Shown in pieces: positions 25,966 to 35,402 of a DNA stretch of 64,000 nucleotides. Position numbers and translations under genes: made by a program. Under the pieces are notes generated by a model. It worked only from the letters and a program-made list of their open reading frames with translations. It was not told where the DNA came from and ran no database searches. Position 1 is the stretch's first letter. Every line of letters starts with the position of its first letter. This DNA is from Tolypothrix tenuis PCC 7101 (GTDB taxonomy: Bacteria; Cyanobacteriota; Cyanobacteriia; Cyanobacteriales; Nostocaceae): contig NZ_AP018248.1 of the NCBI RefSeq assembly GCF_002368295.1, forward strand, positions 4,154,767 through 4,218,766, written 5' to 3'.

Positions 25966-27402
25966 CGCGTGTGCAGCAGTCTGCTGATTGCGGCGTTCTC
26001 TCAGGTAGGAGAAGAACTCTCCGCCTTCGCGCAGGCGACGTACCATCATCTGGCGGTCTGTAAGCATTTCTTTGACAATGGGGATAATTGCTTTGGGACG
26101 GAAGTAGAATTTCCGATACATACGCTCAACTGCATCCTCGATTTCTTCACTGGAAAGCGTGGGATATTGCAGGGTTGAGGTTTGAATACCGGAGTTAGCT
26201 ACTAAAGATTGGTTAGTAAACCAGCCGTTAGCCTGTGCTTGTTCGTAAAGTTCTGTACCGGGGTAAGGTGCAGCAATTGAGACTTGAATTGTATGGGGAC
26301 TGAGTTCGCAGGCGAAGCGAATTGTCTCTTCTACGGTTTCTTGAGTTTCAATTGGTAGACCAATAATGAAAGTGCCATGCACAGTGATCCCTAGCTTATG
26401 GCAGTTTTTCATAAATTCCCGCGCTACTTCTAGCTTGATGCCTTTTTTAATGCGGTTGAGAATATCTTGGTTACCAGATTCAAAACCAACAAGCAGCAAG
26501 CGCAAACCGTTGTCGCGTAGGGTTTTTAGGGTATCGTAATCTAAATTGGCACGAGCATTACAACTCCAAGTGAGTTTGAGCCGCTTCATGTGTTCGCTAA
26601 TTGCGATCGCGCGATGTTTGTCGATGGTAAAGGTATCATCATCAAACATATACTCCCGCACTTTGTCACCAAAGATGGCTTTGGCTTCTTCCATCTCCCG
26701 TCCTACAACTTCTGGGCTTTTATGACGATATAAGTGACCGCCAATTGTCTGCGGCCAAAGGCAGAAGGTGCATTTTGCCGGACAACCGCGCCCAGTGTAG
26801 AAGGAAATGTAAGGATGCAGTAGGTAGCCGATGAAGTATTTCGTAATATCTAAGTCACGGGCATAGGTAGGAAGAACGCTGGGCATAGCATCCCAGTCAT
26901 GGATTAATGGCCGCTCCTCATTGTGGCGGATATTAGAATGCTTATCGCGATAGCTAAGACCTTTAATATCTTCCCAGGGCAGACCCTCAGCTAGTTCTTT
27001 GCAGGTATAGTCAAATTCATTGCGACAAACAAAGTCAATAACTGGATGATCCCGCAGCGTTTGCTCTGGCAATACTGCCACATGGGCCCCAACAAAACCA
27101 ATCTGCACATCTGGATTTTGGGCTTTAATGGCTTCAGCACACTTCACATCATTCGCTAATGAAGGTGTACTAGTGTGCATGATTACCAATTCGTAATCCT
27201 TAGCAATTTTCAGCACATCTTCCACAGTCTGTCCATGCGGTGGTGCATCCACAAGCTTACTACCAGGCACTAAAGCCGCCGGTTGCGCTAGCCATGTGGG
27301 ATACCAAAAGGAAGTAATTTCGCGTTTAGCTTGGTATCGCGAACCTGCACCACCGTCAAATCCATCAAAAGAAGGAGGACTGAGGAACAAAGTTTTCTTC
27401 AT
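25951..27402 (-). CDS. hpnJ: HpnJ-like hopanoid radical SAM enzyme with B12-binding-type N-terminus
   Basis: 483 residues. An N-terminal Rossmann-like B12-binding-type domain (about 30-140, ending FVGAHVAVLPEQTL) is followed by a radical SAM barrel whose cluster ligands are C207, C211 and C214 (GRGCPAKCTFC). HpnJ is needed to turn bacteriohopanetetrol glucosamine into the cyclitol ether form of the lipid. Start ATG at 27402, with AAGGAGAG 10 nt upstream. Downstream neighbour is hpnK; upstream is a squalene-synthase-like gene, which fits a triterpenoid gene group. Confidence 0.9.
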   Translation of the reverse strand: MKKTLFLSPPSFDGFDGGAGSRYQAKREITSFWYPTWLAQPAALVPGSKLVDAPPHGQTVEDVLKIAKDYELVIMHTSTPSLANDVKCAEAIKAQNPDVQIGFVGAHVAVLPEQTLRDHPVIDFVCRNEFDYTCKELAEGLPWEDIKGLSYRDKHSNIRHNEERPLIHDWDAMPSVLPTYARDLDITKYFIGYLLHPYISFYTGRGCPAKCTFCLWPQTIGGHLYRHKSPEVVGREMEEAKAIFGDKVREYMFDDDTFTIDKHRAIAISEHMKRLKLTWSCNARANLDYDTLKTLRDNGLRLLLVGFESGNQDILNRIKKGIKLEVAREFMKNCHKLGITVHGTFIIGLPIETQETVEETIRFACELSPHTIQVSIAAPYPGTELYEQAQANGWFTNQSLVANSGIQTSTLQYPTLSSEEIEDAVERMYRKFYFRPKAIIPIVKEMLTDRQMMVRRLREGGEFFSYLRERRNQQTAAHAGVGE

Positions 27403-27424
27403 TGCAATATAGCTCTCCTTAGTT

Positions 27425-27568
27425 AAGGTAATGGGTAATGGGTAATGGGTAATGGGTAATGGGTAATGGGTAATGGGTAATGGGTAATGGGTAATGGGTA
27501 ATAGAGATTTCTCCTTGTCCCTAGTCCCCAGTCCCTAGTCCCCAGTCCCCAGTCCCCAGTCCCCAGCC
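27425..27568. repeat. STRR arrays (GGGTAAT)n and (CCCCAGT)n
   Basis: About eleven perfect GGGTAAT units followed by CCCTAGT/CCCCAGT units. They lie between the squalene-synthase-like gene and hpnJ, directly upstream of the hpnJ ribosome-binding site. Confidence 0.9.
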
Positions 27569-27573
27569 CCTCA

Positions 27574-28404
27574 TCAGCTAGCTTTCATATTCACATCTAT
27601 AAATTTCTTGAGGAGTGCCAAAACGTCGGTACGGCTGAGTTTTTCTTTACCGTTAGCTAAGGCATCCAGGGTTCCATGTGCCAAAGTGAGGGGAATTTGG
27701 CAAAAGTCTAAAGCCGGGCCGGGTGGCAGGTGTTTAGTGTAAGCATCAGCCAAGGCTAAATTGCGGCGTGCGTATTCATGCATATTTGCGGCAGTCCAAC
27801 CTTCAGGATAAAAGTCTACACCCCGTTTCAAATCTTCCGTGTGATTACGTAGGATATTCACTGCTTGTAAGCCACGACCAAAACCTATGGCTTGAGTACG
27901 GTTAGTTTCTGTGCTGTCATACCAAGCCCATAAATCTGATAGTAGTAACCCCACCGCCCCTGCAACCCCAAATGTGTAACGATCTAAATCTGATTCTGTT
28001 TTAATCTGCCAATTTTGTTCGGCCCAGTACGCCATCCGGTCTGCCATTGCCGCGGTTGCATCCCAAATTCGCGGTGCGATCGATTCAGGTGCTAATATTG
28101 ACCATTCTCTAATTCCGAGGGTAACTTCTGCTAAAGTATTCTCGTAACCACTAAATCCTGAGGAGAAGGCATCAACCGCAAAGCCATCTACGCCTGCTTG
28201 TAATGTCAAGCTAATTGTTCTTAATAGCTGCGCTTTAGTTTGGTTATCCAGTTCTGGATGATCTTCAATTTCATCAATAGCTCGCATACACAAGTATGCT
28301 GACGCTACTGCTTCTTGTAATCCCGAAGGTAAGATACTAATTGGTATATAAAAAGTTCGACTAGTTTCCTTCAGGATTTGCAGTGCGTCTTGACGTAAAT
28401 CCAT
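27574..28404 (-). CDS. Squalene/phytoene synthase family protein
   Basis: 276 residues from ATG 28404, chosen because AGGAG lies 7 nt upstream (the frame is open to 28437). The family condenses two prenyl diphosphates head to head. The first aspartate-rich region is present as DEIED at 44-48. In the second, which normally reads NILRDxxED, this protein has NILRNHTEDLKRG: the first Asp is Asn (N187). At 276 residues it is short next to classical squalene synthases. Its place next to hpnJ and hpnK suggests a hopanoid-linked role, but activity as a squalene synthase is not certain. Confidence 0.82.
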   Translation of the reverse strand: MDLRQDALQILKETSRTFYIPISILPSGLQEAVASAYLCMRAIDEIEDHPELDNQTKAQLLRTISLTLQAGVDGFAVDAFSSGFSGYENTLAEVTLGIREWSILAPESIAPRIWDATAAMADRMAYWAEQNWQIKTESDLDRYTFGVAGAVGLLLSDLWAWYDSTETNRTQAIGFGRGLQAVNILRNHTEDLKRGVDFYPEGWTAANMHEYARRNLALADAYTKHLPPGPALDFCQIPLTLAHGTLDALANGKEKLSRTDVLALLKKFIDVNMKAS

Positions 28405-29460
28405 GTTTTCACTCCTCTCTTGATTATCACACCACATGAAGTTTTGGGTTGTTTGATGATACTGGATCTAGTTTTTACTAAACCTTAAAAAATGTATTTT
28501 TGCTAGTATTTCCTCTAAAAATTAATAGTTGCTGGTATCACAATTAACAAAAATCTCAAATTATTTAAAGTCTAGTCTAGTATATAGGCATTTAGTGACA
28601 AAAATGCATAGTATATGGGATGGTATAGCTATCATCAACTTTTCCTGTAAATATGAACTATTATGCTGAGAATTAGGCAATTAACTGCACAGTTTGCCAG
28701 TCATGAACAGCTAATATTAGATGGTTAATAGCCCTGGTGTCTATATGAAGTTGACTAGAATAGCATAGTTATTGTATCTATAGAGACAACTAAGCAAAGA
28801 TTTGTTCAAGGATAATAAGAATCTCAGACTACACCAAGGTCTAGATTGTGAGCAAGAGCAGCTAGGTGAATTTTCGGGAAAAATAGTTGGCGAACATAGG
28901 CAAACATAAATATTACCGCAAGTACTGATAAAGTATAGATATTAATCACGATGATCGCGCACAAGTAGTTCCCGGATATTGAAGCGAAAAAATTTAAGCG
29001 ATCGCATCTTGAATATCAAATCAAAACCAACCATCATAATACAGATATTTTGTTTATTAAAGCAGTACGGCACTAACCCTACTATAGAATTGAGCTTTAA
29101 TTTGTATAAGTTAATCAGACTCGACTATTGATTGCAGAGCCTTAACCCCACACTTTATTCTCGCATTCCTGGAGCTTTTGTGATTAGGGGGAGAGTAAAA
29201 TCAAATTATCAGCGCTAAAAGCAGGCAGAAATAATCATACAGATGAGATTGTCTATAGCAAGCATCAAATTGGTGGGTAAATAATATAAATAATCAACAA
29301 TTTACTGTTCTAATAAAATAATTTTAAAGAATAGGTAATACTATGATATTTTTTAAACTCAATGATTAATGCCACTTACTTTGGCGAGATTTAAATACTC
29401 GACTTTTGCAAAAAGTTATTTACCTGTGGAATCATTGCCCGGAGCATCCTTAGCCAATGT
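28405..29460. other. About 1 kb AT-rich spacer, no gene seen
   Basis: No reading frame of useful length, no tRNA-like fold and no heptamer array. A HIP1 octamer is at about 28999-29006. It must carry the promoter of the minus-strand hopanoid gene run. I see nothing else I can support. Confidence 0.5.
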
Positions 29461-31770
29461 TTAGGATTTAGAATAAGGGATGCGTTTGTGATGAAACTGC
29501 TGCCAAACTTGAACAAAAATATAAGCAATTTGAGACATATCTTCCCTGGTTAATCCTGAATCTATCAACTGATGATCCTGCCAACGTGCTTTGAGGATTT
29601 TATTGACCATTGCTAGTGCTGCTTCTGGGGTTGCATCTTTGAGCGATCGCAACGCGGCTTCACAAGCGTCAGCTAGCATGGCAATTCCGGTTTCTTTTGA
29701 CTGGGGAATCGGGCCCTCATAGCGAAAATCTGACTCGTGCAACACTATATCAGGATGATGTTGCTGCTGTTTCTGTGCTTCATTATAGAAATATGCAATT
29801 AAAATCGTGCCTTGGTGTTCGGGAATAAAAGCCTGAATAGCACTAGGTAGCTTATACTGACGAGCCATAACTAGCCCTTCACTCACGTGCTTTTTAATAA
29901 TTTCCGCGCTTTTCCAGGGATCGTTAATCGCATCGTGTTTATTCGGGCCTGCCATTTGATTTTCAATAAATCCTAGGGGATCGTGCATTTTCCCGATGTC
30001 ATGATATAGAACTCCAGCCCGTACCAGTTCTACATGACAATGTAATGCTCTGGCGGCTGCTTCTGCCAGGGTGGCTACAAAAACTGTGTGCTGAAAAGTC
30101 CCAGGAGTTTCATGGGCGAGGCGTTTTAATAAAGGCCTGTTGGGATTGGACAATTCAGCTAAACGAATTGGTGTGACTAAATCAAATGCAGTTTCTAGGT
30201 AAGGGCTAATTCCTAGGGCTAAGATGCTCCAAAGTAACCCAGCCAAACCATTGAGCATGGCTGTACCGAGAACAGCATACCAAAGAGGTGCGATCGCAGT
30301 ATTCACCAATAAGTAAACACTTCCCTGGGTCAACCCAATTAAAATTCCCAAGGTAGCTAATTCTTCTCGCGTTCGTGGTGCTTCTCTCCCCGGAAATCGC
30401 CATTGTCCCGCCATTAATCCGCCCAGAATGCCGCTGGTGGCACTTGGTATTAAATCATGCCAGCTCAGTTCTGTGCCAATTGAAAGTAATATTCCTAGTA
30501 ACCCCATTACAGTACCGCCAATTGCTGAACCGTAAAAGCTACCCAGCAGTAAACCGATGGCTGGTAAACCTGTAAATGATTTGGTCAAAAATATCAGCAA
30601 CGGCGCACTGAGAGTGAGGAAAATTATTAAGGCATAATCGCTACTTCTTAACTTGGCATAAAACCGTCTTTCTACTAACCTAAACACAGCTACTGCTAAT
30701 CCGACTATTGCTGTGAAACGCGTTAGTTCCACCCAGTCGATGCTGCGTTGGCTCAAGCGAAAGTAGTCTAATAGTACAAAATCAGCCTGAGTAATTTTTT
30801 CTCCCGCCTTGACAATCGCCTCACCTTTTTGAATGCTGACTATTGTTGGTTCTACAGCTTGTGCTGCTTTTTCTGCAATTACCTTAGTTTGCTCAATATC
30901 TTTAATCAGGTTAGGAATAATTACCGTTGATAGCAATCGATTTGCTAAAGGTTGCGCTGTTTTGGGAACAGATACACTTACCTGCATCGCGATCGCAGAG
31001 TTCAAGTTATGAGCTGATAAACCTGGATAGATACCCTGTGCTAACATCCGCTCTAAAGTCTGATGCATTTGGATTTTAGCCTGTTGCCAATCTGCATCAG
31101 ATAAATTCAGAAAGGTAGCATCGTAAAGGGTTTGCGGTTGGGCGCTGGTATTTTCGCTCAGAAAATTGAGGGCGGTATTATAGCGCTGACGAGCTTGAGC
31201 GATCGCTTTTAAAACTTGAGATAAAGCCACAGAAGAGTTAGACTGTCGATAACTTCGCAAATTCTTCACTGCTTGCTGTTGAGTAGAATTTAAGCCAGTC
31301 AGATTGCTATTTTTCGCCAAGGTTTGCAATACTGTTTGCCATTGAGTTTCTGGTGCTTGTCGCAAGTAAGTTTGCGTGGCTGTGGACAAGATTGCAGTTC
31401 TAATAATAGGAAATTTTCCCAACTTATCGCGAATTTGGTCACCTGTTGCTAATAATTGCTCAAGATGTTGTTTAATTTGCTCATTCACCTGTGAATCGAC
31501 AACCCACACCGCCAATGCACCGCTACGCGCTTCTCGGCGTTTTTCCCCTGTCGTTTTTGCATCTTCAACATGGGCTGAATTAGGCGCGGTGAGTGTTTGA
31601 GGCGCTACCTTTCCCACATCGAGTTTTGGTTGATTATAAAAACGGTAGCCTAACCCACTGGAGAGAGATATTACAACCAACACTAACATCCCAGCAGTAA
31701 ACAGTCGGTTTTTCAGATAGGATTGCTTACCCTGAAGTGTAGTTTGCCTGTAATATTTAGGACTTAACAC
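29461..31770 (-). CDS. 7TM-HD family phosphohydrolase (PgpH-like, c-di-AMP phosphodiesterase family)
   Basis: 769 residues. One N-terminal membrane span (TAGMLVLVVISLSSGLGYRF), an extracytoplasmic region of about 280 residues (7TMR-HDED type), seven membrane spans at about 345-525, and a cytoplasmic HD domain with HTVFVATLAEAAA and YHDIGKMHDP as metal-binding motifs. The Listeria relative PgpH hydrolyses cyclic di-AMP, a regulator of potassium and osmotic balance; assignment to c-di-AMP here follows from the family. The start is GTG at 31770 and no strong ribosome-binding site is visible, so the exact start is the weak point. Confidence 0.88.
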   Translation of the reverse strand: MLSPKYYRQTTLQGKQSYLKNRLFTAGMLVLVVISLSSGLGYRFYNQPKLDVGKVAPQTLTAPNSAHVEDAKTTGEKRREARSGALAVWVVDSQVNEQIKQHLEQLLATGDQIRDKLGKFPIIRTAILSTATQTYLRQAPETQWQTVLQTLAKNSNLTGLNSTQQQAVKNLRSYRQSNSSVALSQVLKAIAQARQRYNTALNFLSENTSAQPQTLYDATFLNLSDADWQQAKIQMHQTLERMLAQGIYPGLSAHNLNSAIAMQVSVSVPKTAQPLANRLLSTVIIPNLIKDIEQTKVIAEKAAQAVEPTIVSIQKGEAIVKAGEKITQADFVLLDYFRLSQRSIDWVELTRFTAIVGLAVAVFRLVERRFYAKLRSSDYALIIFLTLSAPLLIFLTKSFTGLPAIGLLLGSFYGSAIGGTVMGLLGILLSIGTELSWHDLIPSATSGILGGLMAGQWRFPGREAPRTREELATLGILIGLTQGSVYLLVNTAIAPLWYAVLGTAMLNGLAGLLWSILALGISPYLETAFDLVTPIRLAELSNPNRPLLKRLAHETPGTFQHTVFVATLAEAAARALHCHVELVRAGVLYHDIGKMHDPLGFIENQMAGPNKHDAINDPWKSAEIIKKHVSEGLVMARQYKLPSAIQAFIPEHQGTILIAYFYNEAQKQQQHHPDIVLHESDFRYEGPIPQSKETGIAMLADACEAALRSLKDATPEAALAMVNKILKARWQDHQLIDSGLTREDMSQIAYIFVQVWQQFHHKRIPYSKS

Positions 31771-32500
31771 AATTTTGGTAACTTTTCAGTGATGTTTAAG
31801 GGAATTGTTTGCAGATGATCAAACATTATCTCTCCTACTCAAGGATAGCTAAATTAGTTGATTTGTTCCATTCACAACATTAGGGGCTTCCACTGAAAAA
31901 ATATACTATTGCTCTCTTGAGCATGGGAGTAGAGGAAGCAGAGGAAGCCGAGAAGGAAAAATATAATTATGACCTTGGCTTTCTTAACTGAATAATTTAC
32001 TTTCTAGAAGTAACTTAGGGAAATTCAGCAAAAAGAATGCATCATCTTTCTAGCAGATTATTTACTACAACATTTCCCTAAATCAGCGTTGATACAGATG
32101 CGTTAAGCTAACGCTAACGCATCCTCCCTGTATTCCAAAATTCAACATCAGCATGGTAGGAGTAATAATACCTAATATATCCAATTGCGCTTAGGTAAAA
32201 ATTACTTTTTTCTCTTTCATTTCAGGAATAAATTGAGTTTACTGAAAATTTAAGGAAAAAACAGACACATATTTTTTTAGCAGTTTACGTAACTGTTTTG
32301 CAAATACTTTTAAGAAGCAGATTCCAGAAAGAACAACATTTAATGCTGGTATCTAAAATGCAATATATATAATTTACTAGCCGAATGAAAATTAAAATTT
32401 ATTTTGTGAGGAAATGCTGAGAGTAACTCTGATTACATTTTTATAGCTGCTGAATTAGGAACTATATAATGCAGACCTTCACTGTTAGTGAAATCTAAAA
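31771..32500. other. Intergenic region with a palindromic repeat
   Basis: A 730-bp divergent spacer between the HD protein and the Rieske gene, so it holds both promoters. At 32098-32124 GATGCGTTA and TAACGCATC form an inverted repeat around AGCTAACGC; a relative is at 63813-63832. No gene recognised. Confidence 0.55.
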
Positions 32501-33589
32501 ATGAACTTTAACTCGCAGAATGTTAGCTCAAAGCGTAAGTCTAAAAATTTCAATAACCCAGAACGTTTTATAGAGGGGTGGTATTGGGCAATTCCTTCTC
32601 ATCATCTGCGGGTAGGTGAAGTAAAAGCTATCACTTTATTAGGCAGAGAACTAGTAATTTTTCGAGGAAAAGACAAAAAAGCAATTACCTTTGATGCCTA
32701 TTGTCCTCATTTAGGTGCTCATTTAGCTGAGGGTAAAGTTGAAGGTAATGAACTGCGCTGTTTTTTCCACCATTGGAAGTTTGATCGTGAAGGATTTTGT
32801 GTTGAGATACCTTGTTTAGATGAACCGCTTCCTATAAAGTTAAATGCTTGGCATACTGCCGAAAAATACGGCATGATTTGGGTCTGGACTGGAGAAATTC
32901 CACTACAGCCTCTACCTTTTATTCCTGAGTTAGAACACAAAGAATGTGATGTGGCAATGGTATGTCATTTTGTAGCTAAATGTCATCCCAATGTAGTGAT
33001 AATTAATGCTATTGATACCCAACATTTCAACACAGTTCACAAGCTACCATTAGGAATAGTCTTTGAAAAAGAAGAACTCAATCAAAATGCTATTACTTTC
33101 AGTAATACTACAAGAGGTAACGAAAATTCCTGGCTAATTAAGCTGATTCGTCCTTTTTACAAAAATGCCATTACCTATAGTATTTGCTATTGGTACGGTA
33201 GCACTAACATAGTTACAATGGGCCCCGATTTTTTGCATTTTTATATCATGTTTACCTTACGCTTGCTTGATGGGGGAAAGGCTGAGGGAAGAACGATATT
33301 AATGATGCAGAAACGTAAGGGAATTTTTGGTAAATTGTACAATCGATTTATGCTATGGCTAGTTAATATTTTGGGTCGGGATTTTTTTAACGATGATTCT
33401 AAAATTTTTGAGACAATTAAGTTTGATCTAAAAACTCCACTCAAAATAGATCAGCCAATTATGCAATTTGTCAACCACCTAGAAAGGCAAACAGCACTTT
33501 GTTGGGGAACTTGGCAACCAGCGCGATCGCTTCGTGATGCAGAAATGAGAGACAATCGCGATAAATGGCGAGATGATTTCAATGATTAG
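32501..33589 (+). CDS. Rieske-type oxygenase (aromatic-ring-hydroxylating family, large subunit-like)
   Basis: 362 residues. The Rieske [2Fe-2S] ligands are C68 and H70 (YCPHLGAHL) and C87 and H90 (RCFFHHW). The mononuclear iron site is D172, H175 and H180 (AIDTQHFNTVH). This is the set-up of Rieske non-haem oxygenases, which hydroxylate, demethylate or desaturate rings and sterol-like substrates using electrons from a separate reductase. No reductase or ferredoxin gene lies beside it, so electrons probably come from a general ferredoxin. Substrate unknown; chlorophyll-type, sterol-type and aromatic relatives cannot be told apart by eye. Confidence 0.87.
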   Translation: MNFNSQNVSSKRKSKNFNNPERFIEGWYWAIPSHHLRVGEVKAITLLGRELVIFRGKDKKAITFDAYCPHLGAHLAEGKVEGNELRCFFHHWKFDREGFCVEIPCLDEPLPIKLNAWHTAEKYGMIWVWTGEIPLQPLPFIPELEHKECDVAMVCHFVAKCHPNVVIINAIDTQHFNTVHKLPLGIVFEKEELNQNAITFSNTTRGNENSWLIKLIRPFYKNAITYSICYWYGSTNIVTMGPDFLHFYIMFTLRLLDGGKAEGRTILMMQKRKGIFGKLYNRFMLWLVNILGRDFFNDDSKIFETIKFDLKTPLKIDQPIMQFVNHLERQTALCWGTWQPARSLRDAEMRDNRDKWRDDFND

Positions 33590-34120
33590 CTATTGGCCTA
33601 TACCGCAAAATAAATTCTCTCACGTATTGTAGGGTGCTGGATGCTGCTGAGAGGCGATCGCATTTACCTGTATGCACCCTACATCACATCTAGAAACCAA
33701 AATTGGTTTTGGGGAAAAGGTTAAAGGTTAAAGGTTTTTTCTTCCCCTTTTCCCCTTAACCGCCAAGCATTAGACATCTCCAGAAATGAGGTATTGACCC
33801 TGACTGTACAAGGCTTTTATATTCTTTTTCGGAGATGTCTATTAGATAAGAATCTATAAGAGCAAAAATAAATGTAATTTGATTTACCTTTATAGTTTGC
33901 ATTTTTGTTTTTAATTATTTTTTAGGCTACCATTTACATAAAAAGAAGTGGCAAAGCCACTTCGTAATTCCCAGGTAGAACCTAGAAACGAGTATAACCA
34001 TTCTAAAAACTCGAAATCGTATAAATTAACACTGATTTACAGTATCTAAATTTTCTAGTAAGCATAATTGCTATGCTGACTTATTATATATTGCACATTT
34101 TCTTGTTTAGGCTGTCCAGG

Positions 34121-34168
34121 GGAGCCAGTCACGTGCCGATGTTCCCTCCGTTGAGTGAACTGGCGTTC
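34121..34168 (-). repeat. 48-bp nested palindrome, copy 2
   Basis: Inverted copy of 7692-7739 with the same outer arms and flanking GTCCA-type heptamers. The inner stem is weakened by ATCGG in place of CTCCG. Confidence 0.8.
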
Positions 34169-34202
34169 AAAAGTCCAAAGTCTAAAAAACCTTAATTTTG
34201 GA

Positions 34203-34243
34203 CATTTTACCCTGGACTCTTGACTCTTGACTCTTGACTCTTA
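34203..34243. repeat. Heptamer array (TTGACTC)n
   Basis: Four to five units of TTGACTC next to the 48-bp palindrome; related GAGTCCA-type units lie next to copy 1 of that palindrome. Confidence 0.75.
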
Positions 34244-34293
34244 AACCAGAAGATGAGTGTACCAGTTGCGTAAGTCCTGTTTGTAACAGCCGA

Positions 34294-35061
34294 TCAATCT
34301 TCTGCTAAGACTTGTTTTTCCTTTGGTAATAAAGAAGTTTCTTCTACAGGTTGAACCTTATTTAAGGGGTTAGCTGCAATCAAGTGAGGTTTGATAATTA
34401 AACTAACTCCGATTGACCAGGCGATCGCAACCAGCCAACCTGCCAAAATATCACTGGGGAAGTGAACCCCTAAATAAAGCCTTGTCCAAGCGATCGCCAA
34501 GACATATAAGCCGCCAAAAAGCATAACTAACCAGCGCCAGGGTTTATCCTTGCTCAAAATTACTAAAACTACCACCAAAGTCATACTTGTCATAGCATGA
34601 CCGCTGGGAAATGCATAATCAAATTCCGGCGCACCAGACACCCATAGTTGCGGACGGACTCGATGCATTAATTCTTTAGCAGTGCGGTTGATGATCAGAC
34701 TTCCGAATGCGGTGGTGAGTAAATAAGTCAGCGATCGCCACCAGCGTCTTTGCCAGAATACAATGGCGATCGCAGTAAATATCGGCAATGCAGTCCAAAA
34801 AGATCCACACTTTGTCAAGATAACTGCTATGACATCTAATTGTGGTATGGCTTGAGAATGAATTGCCAGCAATATCGGCACATCCCAAGGAAAACCGCCT
34901 TCATTCTGCCATACCTTAACTGCCAAAAGTTCAAATAGCTGAAAAGGTAAATAAACTCCTATTAACAATATTAATAAAGAACGCCAATGAGCTATAAGCA
35001 GCTTTTTGAGAAAATTTAGCGGCCAAAAACCTTCTGGATTAGCTTTATTTGTCCCTTCCAT
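34294..35061 (-). CDS. PAP2-superfamily membrane phosphatase
   Basis: 255 residues with five or six membrane spans. The three phosphatase motifs are present: KELMHRVRP (KxxxxxxRP), PSGH, and TRLYLGVHFPSD (the SRxxxxxHxxxD motif with T for S). Family members remove phosphate from lipids such as phosphatidate, phosphatidylglycerol phosphate or undecaprenyl diphosphate at the membrane face. The exact substrate is open. It is convergent with the Rieske gene and divergent from glpK. Confidence 0.88.
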   Translation of the reverse strand: MEGTNKANPEGFWPLNFLKKLLIAHWRSLLILLIGVYLPFQLFELLAVKVWQNEGGFPWDVPILLAIHSQAIPQLDVIAVILTKCGSFWTALPIFTAIAIVFWQRRWWRSLTYLLTTAFGSLIINRTAKELMHRVRPQLWVSGAPEFDYAFPSGHAMTSMTLVVVLVILSKDKPWRWLVMLFGGLYVLAIAWTRLYLGVHFPSDILAGWLVAIAWSIGVSLIIKPHLIAANPLNKVQPVEETSLLPKEKQVLAED

Positions 35062-35402
35062 CTTAAGTACACTATGGCTGTCGATTTATAGTATTTTTAT
35101 CGAAAGACTATTGTGAAGTCTACTACCTTAGTACAGAAAAAGTTATGGGTAAAGGGGAAAGGGTAAGGGGTAAGGGAGAAAAACCTTTCCCTCTTACCCC
35201 TACACCTTTACTCGCCAAGTTTCCTTAGCGAACTAGTAACTTAAAAGTTTCAAAATTGGCAACTTGAGGGTGAGTGCGATCGCGCTATATCTTGTAATGC
35301 GTTTTGTGCAGTTCACCTACCTGGAAAGGATACAAGCCCTTAAATTTATTTATGGGTGTTTTTAATTTTGAATTTTGAATTTTGAATTCGGAGCAAAGCG
35401 AC
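35062..35402. other. Spacer between PAP2 and glpK with heptamer array and inverted repeat
   Basis: GGGGTAAGGGAG (from 35167) opposes TCCCTCTTACCCC (35188-35200), an imperfect hairpin made of simple repeats. AATTTTG heptamers run at 35363-35389, up to the glpK ribosome-binding site. No gene seen. Confidence 0.55.

Larger units (their letters stand above)
33590..34293. other. Intergenic region with several small inverted repeats
   Basis: A 704-bp spacer between convergent genes. GTAGGGTGC (33629-33637) pairs with GCACCCTAC (33674-33682). GAAGTGGC-AAA-GCCACTTC at 33945-33963 is a perfect hairpin. The 48-bp element at 34121-34168 and TTGACTC heptamers at 34203-34243 follow. No gene recognised. 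Confidence 0.6.
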
